Assembly (NCBI RefSeq): GCF_012911975.1
Contig: NZ_SMDQ01000044.1
Location: 1-47,540, forward strand
Length of the DNA: 47,540 bases
Source of the DNA: Nodosilinea sp. P-1105
Lineage (GTDB): Bacteria; Cyanobacteriota; Cyanobacteriia; Phormidesmidales; Phormidesmidaceae
Direction: 5' to 3'
Below are positions 8,001 to 19,000 of the stretch, piece after piece. The notes beneath the pieces are model-generated. The model searched no databases, had not been told where the DNA came from, and was given only the letters and a program-made list of their open reading frames with translations. The number at the start of each line of letters is the position of its first letter. The stretch's first letter is position 1. The position numbers and the translations under genes are program-made.

Positions 8001-11000
8001 TTACGTCATGTAGAAAATGCCAGCGGCTAACCCAAACCGCAGATACTCATCGAGGCTGGCGAGTAGGTTAGCTTCTCGCTGGGCTTGTTTCAGGGCATTA
8101 AATACCCCCATTTCAGCACCGTCTTCGGCCCCAGTGCGAATGACGCTAGGGCAGGTTTGGCGCAGCTGCATATAGCCCGGTTCGCCATAGCGGGTTGAGG
8201 TAAAACTGGGCTGGAGCTGGTTGAGAATATGTAGTTTGGTAGCCAGGTCCAGCCGTCCCTGCTGGATGGATTGCCAGATCAGGGCCGGGGAATCGGCCTC
8301 TGAGTCCACCCACCCCCGCAGTAAAGCCCCCGCCGCTGTCCCCAGCCAAATCTCGCCAGTGGCGTCATCGATGGTCAGGGCCGTGATATCAGTTCCCCGA
8401 AAGTCGAGGCCCATCCTCTCCCAGCTTTGGCCTTCGTCCTGGGAGCTAAACAGTTTGCCATCTCGGCTGCCAGCCAGCAGGGTAGGTGGCACACCGTTGG
8501 CTGGGGCAGCGTTAGCGTCCTGAGCATCATCATCCTGGGAGTGGCGAGCGGCCAGAACGGTGATATCTAGGCTGGTGAGGCCGGTGCTGAGGTTCTCCCA
8601 GGCATCGCGATCGCGCTCCAAGCCAAAAATCCCCCTGGGGGTAGCCGCCAGCAGCCTGCCGCCGGGGGTGACGACTAAGGCACTGATCAGCTTCTGGGGC
8701 ATACCTTGATTGACTGGCTGCCAGCGGTTGTCGCTCCCTAGGCGAAACATGCCGCCCCCAGCGGTACCCAGCCAGAGCTGCCGCTGCGATCGCACAATGG
8801 CCGTGAGCCGGGGGGTGGTGAGCCCCATACTCAAGGGCTGCCACTGTTGCCCATCCACAGTGCCCCGCCACAGGCCGCTGCCATCGCTGGTCACCCATAA
8901 CCGCAGAATGGTGAAGGACTCGGGGGGTTGCTCGCTGTCGGCATCCCCAGCCTCTACGGGGTCTGTTTGATCGGGTCGCTCATTGTCCTCAGCGGCAGCC
9001 GCTGTAACCACAAGTTCCGTGTCAATGTTGATCACAACGGGTTGAGCCTGGTCCACCCCCATCACCTCACCAAAGGGGGCATTGACGGTGACGGTGGCAT
9101 CACCCGGATTGAGGGCAACAATGGTCCGGGTTTGGCCAATGGTCTGGCGGCTGGCCCCGGTGGTGAGTGCCCGTTCCACGGTCAGGGTATCCCCCACTTG
9201 CAAGGGGGCTAGGGCGGTAGGGGACTGAAGGGTGACCTGTCGCCCCCGGGCCGTGAGGGTGGTGCCTGACGGGAGCTGCCGCCCCAGGGATTCTACCCGC
9301 CAGGGTAAATCTTGGATAGTGATTACATCCCCCGGCTGCAGGGTTTGGGAAAAGCGGGTACCGATGCCCACCAGGGCGATCGCGGTGTCGGGCCCAGCCC
9401 CCAACCCTGTCGCCGGGAAGCGCACCTGCCCCTGACCGAGATGGGGATCGAAATAGAGGGCGGTGATCGCTCCGTTGAGGCTAGGCAGGGGCAGCGGCCG
9501 CCAGTCAAAGACCGGTTCGGTTTCTGGGCCTGCGGTCCAGGGATCGCCCAACACCCGGAATACCCGACCGGTGGTGGTGCCGACTAAGGTCTGCCGTTGA
9601 TCCGTAGGGATAGCGGCTTGGGGATCGGGCCAGGGGTAGGTGGTCAGGGCGGTGAGGGACAGCTCCGGCAAATCGCCGTTCATCTCCTCCCAGCTAAAGT
9701 CTTCTGTCCCAGGGGATCGTCCCAAACGAAACAGGCCGTCCTTGGCCGTTCCCACTAACACCTGACCCTGGGAGGGAACCATCCCCAAAGCGACAATACC
9801 GCCAGGAATATTGTCTAACGCTTCCGCCAAGGCTAAATCTGGCTGGCACCGGTAGCGGCTGGGGGTACTGGAGGCCACCGGTACATAGCAGAACCGCAAA
9901 CAGCCCACCTGGTGCCGCCCCACGGTGACTTTCTCGGTGAACAGGCTATCACTGGCCTCCAGCTCCCGAGCACTGGTGCGGCCCAGCACCGTCGAGGCTT
10001 GCACTGCCAGGGCGGTGCCGGGGGCGGCAATGGCACCTTGGCTAGACCCTGCACCAGCATCAACCACACTTTCGGCAATGTGCAGCCGGGCTACCGTAGC
10101 CGCCAGGGTAATGGGGCCACAGATGGTGCGCTCTAGGTAGATTTCTAAGCGATCGTTGTCCACGGACTCCAGCCGGATCTCCCCCCAGTAGTGGGGACTG
10201 TCATGCCCTGCCACGGCAAACATCTCGGCCAACCCCGCCATCAATTGGTGCCAACTGGTCTGCAAAAACTGGGTCATGGTCAACGATGGCCCCTGCCGCT
10301 TTAGCCCCAAGTCCTGGGCAATCAGCTGCCACACCATAGCCAGGGCATAGGCCACAAAGGCCAACAGGGAAAAATCTCCCAGGTCACAGTCTCCCTCGGG
10401 ATTAGCGGTGGATGCCACCTGCAATCCACCCAACTGGGGCACCAGGGTACAGTGCTGGAGGGTTAATCGGCCGAGACTGCCGGGCAAAATCTGGAGTTTG
10501 CCCTCCACCAGCAGCCCATTGAGGCTGATTTCAGCCGGAGCCAGGTCAGCTTGGCTCCAGCCCTGGATCGCGATCGCCCCTTGCACGTGTGGCCGCACCC
10601 CATCGGCCGCTAGCAGCTTTAGGCGGGCACTGGGGGGCACCGCCAGGGTTAAATCACCGACGTAGGTGGCACTGTCGCGAATCACGATCCAGCCGGTATC
10701 TACCCCTTGCAGCCTGAGGGGATCGGCGCTGTTGGCCTGGGGAGGATCTACTGGAATCAGTCCCCCATGGGCGTTGGTCTCCGAACGGGCGGTGGAACCA
10801 GTCCCTAGGGGCCAGCCCTGGTTGGCCTGGGCCGCCAGAAACACCAACAGAGTCCGGCCCGCGAAGGGAGCCAAATCCAGGAACTGGGGCTGGTCCAGGG
10901 TGAGGGGATCGTGATCAGGAATCTGCAATGCCCCTGGGGACACCTGCAACGTGGTGCCGCTGATGGATACGGTTAAATCGGTACGGCTGATGGCAGGATC

Positions 11001-13016
11001 GCGCCCCACCCGTTCGGCCTCGGTCTGGATGGATTCCACCGTCACCGACGGCACATCGAGCCGAGCCAGGGGAATGTGGGTAGCTCGCAATGCTTCTGCA
11101 TCAAAGGTCAACAGCAGTTGAACTCGCCGCCCACCCCGCTCCGAGGGCACCATCACTACCCAGGGCTGGCTGCCCTGGTAAGGGGCCAAATCCAGAGGGT
11201 AGGGTGCAGTCAACATAAACGGATTCCCCTGGGTATCCACCGCCGTGCCGGGGGTGATCACCGTTTCTAGAGTGCCGGGGCGAGTCTGGAGGTCTAGCCC
11301 CTGTAAAATCCCTGGGCGCAGGGGCTGGGTCTTCACTGGTGATACGACCCCTTGCAACTGAAGTTGATCTGTAAACGTCAGTTCCGCTAGAGGGAAAACC
11401 GTGTCTGGGGGATAGCCCTTTAGGGCGGTTTTGGGCCAAAGCCCCAGTTCCACTGGGTTCCCCTGGGGGGTGGGCTGGTAAAACAGCACCAGCACCCACC
11501 GCTGGTCTGGCTGCTCACGGATCACCGACTCGAATCGCGCCACCACATCTAGCCGCCAAGGGCAAGCCAGGCGCAGGGGCCGCCCCTCTCGGTCCACCGC
11601 TAGGCCAGGGCCAATGGTCAGGTCGTTGGGGCACAGGCCTCGGCTCACCCCTAGCCCTCGTACCCAGCCGGGACGAAATTCTGGAGGGCGATCGCGCTCT
11701 GACTCCCGCACCTGCACCACCTGTACCGGCGGCACCGCCACCAGGGCCAGGGGAATATGGGTGCCCCGGCGCAGGCCATAGCGCACCGTTACCGTGCGGT
11801 TCCAGGCATCGATGGCGGTGGCCAGGGGGTTCGGATCGGCGCTGGTGGCCCGCTGTACGGACCAGTGCCAGAGGGAAAGAGGGATTTGGGCCGGGTCCAG
11901 TGCGTCCGGCAACGCCCCAATGCGGTTATAGGGACCGCCCCCCAGGTCATCGCTAAAGCCATAGAAATAGCTGGCCTCCACCCGCTCCGGTTCCAGGCCG
12001 GGGCGGAAGACCAGGTGTCCCCGTTCCGGGTCCACCGCCACCAGGTAGGCGGGCGGCTCGCCCTCCCCCCAGGGGATAGCTTTAGCTCCGATATCCCCCA
12101 AATCCGCCATCAGCATAGTTTCTGGGACCAAGGGCTGGGGCTGACCATTGATGAAAATCTGGAACACTGGGTCACGGTCGAAGTAGCTCCCTCCAGCCAG
12201 GGGGGCCTCTCCCCGGTTCAGCCTTTGACGCCGCTGGGCCAGCTCATCGGCTAGCACCGGTCGCCGCAGGGGAGCCGGCACATTAATCTCCTGAGCCAGG
12301 GTGACGATGTCGGTTTTGGTTTGGGGCTGGTTAAACAGGGGCATCGGGGGCAAGCCCACCGGGTTAACGTTGTAATAGGTATCCCCCTGGTCGGTGGCGA
12401 TCGCCCTCCCCTGCACCCGCCCTAGGGGATAGCTCTGAAGTCGCCAGACATACAGCCCCACATTGGGTACGTTGTAGCGGCCCCCCACCTGGGGCGATCG
12501 CACGTCCACGGAATAGGCCGCCTGCTGCTCGAAGGGGGTGCCGATTTGCTCTAGGCGATCGTTGGCCCGTAGGTTGACGGTGGTGCTTTCGGGCCGCAGG
12601 CGGGCTAGGGTTTGGCTGGTGTTGACTAAACGGCTAAACTCTACCGCCCGCGATCGCCAGCCAGTTACATCCTGGGTCAGCTGCTCCAGAATCGGTGTGG
12701 TGCCCTTGCGCCGCCGGTAGGCCAGGGTATTGGCCACATAGGCCCGCCGCTCCTGCTGACCATAGGCCCCGCTGCCATCGGCATACAGTTCTCCCACATC
12801 CAGCAGGTCGCCAATGTAGGGCACCACCCACTGGGCACAGGTTTCAATAAACCAGTCGTCATAGAGCTGGTCGATGTCCTGCTCCAGGGCCTGAAATTCC
12901 TGCTGGGCGATCGCTAACAACGCCCGCAGGGGTTCCCCCTGGGCCCCATCGCGAATGCGATAGATGGCCGGTAGCAAGCGATAGAGCCTATCGTCAGTGA
13001 AGGGAGGCAGGGTCAT
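8001..13016 (-). CDS. CIS tail protein (P2 gpI-like) with inserted BNR beta-propeller
   Basis: This protein has 1671 residues. The N-terminus (DDRLYRLLPAIYRIRDGAQG, then EPLRALLAIAQQEF) and the C-terminus (FTSTRYGEPGYMQL, CPSVIRTGAEDGAEMG, then EYLRFGLAAGIFYMT) are conserved ends of large eCIS tail proteins of the Tail_P2_I type, which connect baseplate and fibre. Residues ~780-1065 include beta-helix-like sequence. Between CQPDLALAEA (~1060) and LQPSFTSTRYG (~1595) the core is interrupted by ~530 residues with seven blade-like motifs (such as GKLFSSQDEGQSW and GGMFRLGSDNRW) and one GTRFSQTLQPGDVI module. Without this insertion the protein would be about 1140 residues. The ATG overlaps the upstream TGA (ATGA), so the genes are probably coupled. 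Docking by the insertion is inference. Confidence 0.85.
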   Translation of the reverse strand: MTLPPFTDDRLYRLLPAIYRIRDGAQGEPLRALLAIAQQEFQALEQDIDQLYDDWFIETCAQWVVPYIGDLLDVGELYADGSGAYGQQERRAYVANTLAYRRRKGTTPILEQLTQDVTGWRSRAVEFSRLVNTSQTLARLRPESTTVNLRANDRLEQIGTPFEQQAAYSVDVRSPQVGGRYNVPNVGLYVWRLQSYPLGRVQGRAIATDQGDTYYNVNPVGLPPMPLFNQPQTKTDIVTLAQEINVPAPLRRPVLADELAQRRQRLNRGEAPLAGGSYFDRDPVFQIFINGQPQPLVPETMLMADLGDIGAKAIPWGEGEPPAYLVAVDPERGHLVFRPGLEPERVEASYFYGFSDDLGGGPYNRIGALPDALDPAQIPLSLWHWSVQRATSADPNPLATAIDAWNRTVTVRYGLRRGTHIPLALVAVPPVQVVQVRESERDRPPEFRPGWVRGLGVSRGLCPNDLTIGPGLAVDREGRPLRLACPWRLDVVARFESVIREQPDQRWVLVLFYQPTPQGNPVELGLWPKTALKGYPPDTVFPLAELTFTDQLQLQGVVSPVKTQPLRPGILQGLDLQTRPGTLETVITPGTAVDTQGNPFMLTAPYPLDLAPYQGSQPWVVMVPSERGGRRVQLLLTFDAEALRATHIPLARLDVPSVTVESIQTEAERVGRDPAISRTDLTVSISGTTLQVSPGALQIPDHDPLTLDQPQFLDLAPFAGRTLLVFLAAQANQGWPLGTGSTARSETNAHGGLIPVDPPQANSADPLRLQGVDTGWIVIRDSATYVGDLTLAVPPSARLKLLAADGVRPHVQGAIAIQGWSQADLAPAEISLNGLLVEGKLQILPGSLGRLTLQHCTLVPQLGGLQVASTANPEGDCDLGDFSLLAFVAYALAMVWQLIAQDLGLKRQGPSLTMTQFLQTSWHQLMAGLAEMFAVAGHDSPHYWGEIRLESVDNDRLEIYLERTICGPITLAATVARLHIAESVVDAGAGSSQGAIAAPGTALAVQASTVLGRTSARELEASDSLFTEKVTVGRHQVGCLRFCYVPVASSTPSRYRCQPDLALAEALDNIPGGIVALGMVPSQGQVLVGTAKDGLFRLGRSPGTEDFSWEEMNGDLPELSLTALTTYPWPDPQAAIPTDQRQTLVGTTTGRVFRVLGDPWTAGPETEPVFDWRPLPLPSLNGAITALYFDPHLGQGQVRFPATGLGAGPDTAIALVGIGTRFSQTLQPGDVITIQDLPWRVESLGRQLPSGTTLTARGRQVTLQSPTALAPLQVGDTLTVERALTTGASRQTIGQTRTIVALNPGDATVTVNAPFGEVMGVDQAQPVVINIDTELVVTAAAAEDNERPDQTDPVEAGDADSEQPPESFTILRLWVTSDGSGLWRGTVDGQQWQPLSMGLTTPRLTAIVRSQRQLWLGTAGGGMFRLGSDNRWQPVNQGMPQKLISALVVTPGGRLLAATPRGIFGLERDRDAWENLSTGLTSLDITVLAARHSQDDDAQDANAAPANGVPPTLLAGSRDGKLFSSQDEGQSWERMGLDFRGTDITALTIDDATGEIWLGTAAGALLRGWVDSEADSPALIWQSIQQGRLDLATKLHILNQLQPSFTSTRYGEPGYMQLRQTCPSVIRTGAEDGAEMGVFNALKQAQREANLLASLDEYLRFGLAAGIFYMT
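8240..9820 (-). other. Beta-propeller insertion in the gpI-like tail protein
   Basis: About 1.58 kb encode seven G-[LIVF]-[FWL]-R-type blade ends. Several are followed by Asp-box-like S-x-D-x-G-x-x-W motifs or their remnants. The boundaries are where conserved tail sequence stops and resumes, to within about 30 bases. One non-blade GTxF-L-GD module (about 8990-9400) interrupts the blades. Confidence 0.75.
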
Positions 13017-16000
13017 AGGGTGGAGACAACGGAAAATTGCAAACCAACCGGGCTAAGCAAAAACAACTGGGCAGGCTGAATGGTTTCGGTATCGGGGTCA
13101 TAAACGGCGGTGCGAGCATCGAGACTGACATTCAGGGTGCGGCTGCGGCCCACTCGATAGAGGGCTTCTAAATCCACCGCAATCACCCCCTCCACCGACT
13201 GCAGGGCCGTGATTACCTCTGCCGAGGTCACGGCCTGACCAAAGCCTCGGCCCTGGAAAGCAAATCGGTCCACCAGCCTCTGAATCATCTGGGGCTCCAC
13301 CGCTTCTACCAGGTAGCGAGTATCCAACAGCACCCGGGCCTCGACATTGAAAAATAAACGCTGGTACGAGGCCACTTGCACCTGCTGGGTGGGGTCGCGG
13401 GCCTGGTCAATGGCCGCTAGCAACGACTGGTACAGGGCCGAGGTTTCCGGCACCGGGTCACCGTCAGCCCCGGCAATGGTGATGTGCACCACCGGAGCGC
13501 TGCCATCCCACAGGGCCACAGCCTGGGCCTTGGCAATGCCCACAAATCCCTGGGCAAAGTCTTGAAAGTCTTGAAGGGAGACAATTCGTCCCAGGGTACG
13601 GGCGGTGGGGGGCGCATTGGTGCGGGCCGCATCTAGGGATTCGCGATCCGCTGCTCCGCTGGCGGCCAGGGGGTTAATCACCTCGGCAATGCCCTGGGGT
13701 CGGGTCTTGAGAATACTGAGCTGCCCCGCCTGAACGTTACCCTCTCGACCAATGCCGCTGCGGTAGCGGGCGGTGATATTTTCCTGGCCACTGGGGGGCC
13801 GGGAACCGCGCACCCCATCCCCAAAGGTGACGGTGGTGGTGCCATCGTCCTGAATGCGAATGATATAGGCCTGGGCCTGGGGTTGCAGGGAATACAGGGC
13901 GCTGACCTCCTGCCACAGCACCCCGTCCACCCGCACCTCCAGGGTGCTGTCCGAGCCTCGGGCATTGGTGGCGGCCACATAGGTCAGAGGTGGCTTTTTC
14001 AGGACAAAGGTGGGGTTGCTGGTGGTGCCATCGCCGCTGCCCAACACCTCCAGGGCCGTTTCCCCATGGGTAGCCGGGACCACATTGGCGGCCACGGTGA
14101 CGGTGATCGGGTCGTAGCTGTAGGTCAGGGGTGCTTGCAGGATCACCACCGGCTGCTGCTGCTCCGTCGGCGGGTGTTTGATCTGAGCCTGTTCGCTGAC
14201 CAGGGGAGCGTCCTCCTCGGCGGGCAGCAGGGGGAAGATCTGCTCGGCGGTGGTGTCGAGGCTGCCGAGGAAGCCGTCTTTATCCCGCAGCTGCCAGCGT
14301 TGCTCGCTATCGGGCTGGGCGGCAATCGGCTGGGGAGCCTGCACCACCTGCATCCGGTCATGGCGCTGCACCGGCTTCACCGTTAGCTCATCGGTGGAAC
14401 GCAAAAAGCCAATGCCCCCCACCAGCAGGGTGGACTGGCTAGGCCGCAGCAGGGCGCGCACGTCCGTATTGGTTAGGTTGAGGCTGGCGCTGGTCCACAG
14501 GTCCCCCTGGTTGATGGAGCGAAATACTCCACGGGTGGCGGTACCAGCCCAGAGAGTGCCAGGGTCTTCGTCCATGTCTTCGTAGAGCAAACAGCGAATG
14601 TTGAGGTCGTCGAGGTTGGCGATCACCGGCTGCCAGCGATCGCCCCCGTCTTTAGAGCGAAACATCCCACTACCGGCGGTACCGGCGTAGAGAGTGAGGG
14701 TGCCCCCCGCTTCCTGGTAGGCCAGGGCGGTAATCTCCAGATTGGTCAACCCCGTTGCTATGGTGAAGCGGGTATTGGGGGATAGATCAGGGCGGAAAGG
14801 GGCATCCACCGTGAACGGAACATCAAGAGCGATGGGATTTGAACTGGTAATGGTGCGGGTTTGTCCCGCCGCTGTAATCACATCCCCCGATCGCAACATT
14901 CCCCCAAACTGAGTCCCACTCCAGGTGACTTGGGTGCCATCACTGGCTAACGTCCCTCGCCCCTGGCGAGTTTGGGTGATCTGCTCCCAGGTGTTGCCCT
15001 GGTCCGTGGAGCGAAAGATCCCGTCCCCGATGGTACCGGCATAGATGCCCTCATCCACCACGGCGATCGCATCCACATCGGTATTGTTTAGCCCCGTCGG
15101 CTGCCAGCGCTGGGCTATGGGTTGACCCTGGGGGCCGTCAAAGTTCAGGGAGGTCAGGTTGAGCTTAAACAGGCCGCCATTCACCGTCCCGGCCAGCAGC
15201 CAGGACCCTTGCAGAGCCAGGGCCAAAATGTTGGGGTAGGTCAGGGTGTCGCGCCCCACCACCTGCCAAGCCGTTCCCCCATCGGGATCATCAGCCACTG
15301 GCCCATGGACAAACAGCCCTGCTGGGGTGCCCACCAGCCAGTGCCCCCCCTCCGTTCTGAGGATCGCCTGAATCGGCAACCTGTCCGGGCCATTGGGTTG
15401 ATCCAGCCCGTCATCAAAGGGTACCCAGGTGCGGCCACCACTGGCAGAACGGTACAGCCCCGCCAGGGTGCCCGCCAGGAGGGTGGTGCCATCGGCACTG
15501 CTGGCCAGGGTGGTGACCTGGGAATTGACGAGGCCAGTGTTGCTGCGGCTCCAGTTGGTCGGCTGTAACCTTTGCCCTGCGGTGGGGGTGGCGAAGAGAC
15601 CGGCTTCGGTGCCGACTAGGAGGTGGGGGGTGGAAGAGTGGGGGAGGTGGGGGAGGGACAGGAGGACTCGACCGGTGACGGGGGCTAGGCCGGGGTCGAG
15701 GGCGTCCCAGGTTTCGCCCTGGTCAGGGGAACGGTAGATGCCCTGGTCGGTGCCAGCGTAGAGGATGCCGTCCTCAATGGTGAGGGAGAGGATAGCGCGA
15801 TCGCAGAGTCCATCCAGCTTCTGAATCTCTTCTCCGGTAACTTGAAATATTCCCCGACCCGTACCTACAAACACAACATTGTCCCGTTCGGCCAGGGCGT
15901 AGACCGCCGGATGAATCTGCTGTTCCCAAAGTGCTGCCAGCAAATTCCAGCTCTGACCACTATCTTGTGAGTAGTAAAGCCCCTGATCTGTCCCGGCAAA

Positions 16001-19000
16001 AATCTCAATGATGGACTGGCTTTTTCTGGAGAATAGACAATAAATTTGTCGATCTTGATGGTCTTTCAAATACTCCCAGGTTGTTCCGGAATCCGTAGAG
16101 CGGAGAAAACCCCGATCTGTGCCAGCCAGCCAGACGGTACCGCCAATATTAAAAGTGGTCGGCATTGCTTGATTAGGAAATTGGTTGAGAGCAAAGATCT
16201 CGTTAATCAAGAAAGTCTGCTGGCTTGGTTCTTGGATAACAATCCGGGTTTGTGATACAGATTGATTTTCTGAATTTTCTTCTTCGTCTGCTGGCGGAGC
16301 TTCTACTGTTGCAGTGATCACCGTCCCTACCGGCAAATCCTCTGGCTGAATTGCATCAGCAGTCCTGATCGTGATACCGCTAATATTGCTGATGTTGATG
16401 GGCGCTTCAGCATCGACGGTGCAGGCGGTGAAGCTCAAAACCGTGACCCCGGTCGGCAGGGTAACCTTGACCAGATTGCCACCGGGTAGCTCAGCCCGGT
16501 ACAGATCCAGATCCGCCCCTACCAGCAGGAGGTTAGGCTCCGAAAAAATGCTGTGAACAGCTTTGAACCGCAAGGGCGATACAGATTCCCAGGTGGTTCC
16601 ATCGAAAGAGCGATAGAGCCCTTCGTTGGTGGCGGCTAGCAGGTCTTCCTGTATATTTGCCAGGGCGTTGATGGTGAGATTGTTGAGGCCGGTGTTTCGA
16701 GGTTGCCAGTGGTGGCGCGATCGCAACACACCCCCCACATCACTCAGCCCCATGCCCATGGGCTGACCACTAACCATCACCACCTGCTTGGGTTGCAGGT
16801 TGGCCACAAAGTCTTGCAGATACAGGGTGTTCTCCACCAGCGGGTCGGCAAAAATTTCGTGCTGCCGTTCCTCCACGGTTAAGGGTTCTAGGGCCAGGGG
16901 CAGCTCGGTACTGCGACCCAGCACCCGCGCACTGCGCAGGCCAAAGGCGGCAGGGTCAAGGGCGGGGGTAACGGCTAGACGGGTAAGTTTGCCCGCGAGG
17001 CCAAAGTCCTGGCGATCTACCGTGGCGATCGCCTCAATCTGTCGCACTGCATAGCGAGGCTCTGCCCGCTGTTCGGGATTGTTGGGGTTGCGATCGTCCA
17101 CCAGTACCACCCAACTGCCTTCTAACCACTGGGGATACAGGGTGTCGAGATCCATCCGGCGCGGTTCTTGGATAACAAAATTGGGCCATTCCAGCTTTTG
17201 CAATACCGGGGTAGCTAACTCATGATCATTGGTCAACCCTGAATTGGGTTCATCAGCGGTGTTGCCAGCTCCGGAGTCAGTCTCTTCAGTAACAAAAAAG
17301 CCAACAAACTGACTACCTACATAAATATTCGCCTGATCGTCAGCCTCAACGGTTATAACACGCAGAGAAACAATGGCACCTTTCTGCTGTTTACTCCAAT
17401 TTCCTGATGCATCTGCCCAATTAACAGGATCCTCATCTGAGGATTCTACAACTGTCCTATAGAGCCCATGATTAGTTGCAGCGAAGACATAGACTGCATT
17501 TCTTCGCTTAGAAGCAGCAAGAGAATAAATAACAGCATTCTCATCAGGGAATCCAATATCAAAATCAGCACTTAAATCCTCAGATTCAAAATCAAAATAA
17601 AGTGAAGACAAGAAGTATAGTCCTACATTTGTGCCAACCCAGACATATGCACCATCATCTTGAGAATCGCCATTAGCCAGGAGCGAGAAAACGCTCGAAG
17701 AATCTGATAAGCCTTCTCGAATCAATGGCAGTTGACGCCATGGAGAAGCATGCGAAAAAGTATTAATCAAATCAAACTTAGAATAATAGGCACCAGCTTC
17801 GGTGCCAGCAAACACATAATAGTCATATTCCCCTGGAGGATTTTCAATTAACTTCGTCGAATAAGCCAAGGAGAAAATAACTTTGTTCCTGACATCTCCT
17901 TCACTACCTAGGACATGCCAACTTTGGGCATAATCTCTAGAAAAGTAGAGGCCATCATCAGTCCCAGCAAAAATATGCTTTCGTCTAAATAACTTCTTGT
18001 CCCGATTGTCATTTGCAAACACGTAATAAGAGACGGGAGAAGAAATCTCCTTAGAGAAAGCTGACTCAAGAGTGAGTTCAAAATCGTCCTCAACTGAAAC
18101 CACTTTCTTCTCTATTTCTTGCTCTACATTGGCTTTCAGAGTGGCCGACCAGGAGCCCCGATCAATACTTGGCCAAGTGTAGATAATGTTATCTGGCAGC
18201 AGATCAGTGAATTTTGAGCCTTTGCCAATCACTGTTTTACCTACAGCTTTGATAGTGCCAACTTGACTCTCTCTAGAGATTAATGGGTTTAATGTGCCTA
18301 AATCTTCTAAATCTATGCCGTCAATAGCTATACTTTCAATAAATTTGCGAATTTTTGTCTGAGCAATTAAAGGTGATATCTCTGCTACTGGCACTTCTAA
18401 GAGTGATAGAGTGGTAAAACTCGGAAGCGGTTGAGTTAGGGTCGTTCTTTCTGTAACCGTTATCTCCATACCATTGATCGAAAAGTTCGACTGAATCGTA
18501 TGGTTTATAGTCAAAGAAACTGGCTCTGCATCTGACCTTGAGTCAGGAATTCTTATATCGAAAGGTGGATCAAATTCAACACTAGAGTTGTCATCATCAG
18601 TCCTGCCCATAGATCGAGCTTCAGAGCTTTCGCCAACTTGAATGACTAGCTCAAGTCCTGTATTCATCTCTTCTAGATCTACTGCTGTATTGGGAAAAAG
18701 GCTAAAGCTATTTAGGATATCCTTGATTTGTTTACACTGCGGAATTTTAACTACTGTACCATCAGCCTCAATCTCAAGCCACGGGAAAAGAACAACTGGG
18801 CTGCCCGAGATTTTTAGATCAAACCATCCATTCCCATCATCGGGTAGAATTTCCCTAGGAAGATTGATTTCATCTGGAGTGATATTAATCGCAAGGGTAT
18901 TGGATTCCTGAAGTTCTACATGGGTTGTAAACTTTGCCATTGGCTCTAGATCGAGGAAAATAAGGTTGGAAACTCGTTCCTGAAGATCTTGAATAAAATC

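Noticed and set aside
11757..12254. 165-residue open frame on the plus strand
   Set aside because: It lies wholly antisense to the strongly conserved gpI-like tail protein; low-complexity composition marks it as a shadow of GC-rich codons.
15060..15100. HIP1 octamers as restriction or recombination sites of a mobile element
   Set aside because: GCGATCGC is genome-wide in many cyanobacteria and its presence across core genes here is ordinary.
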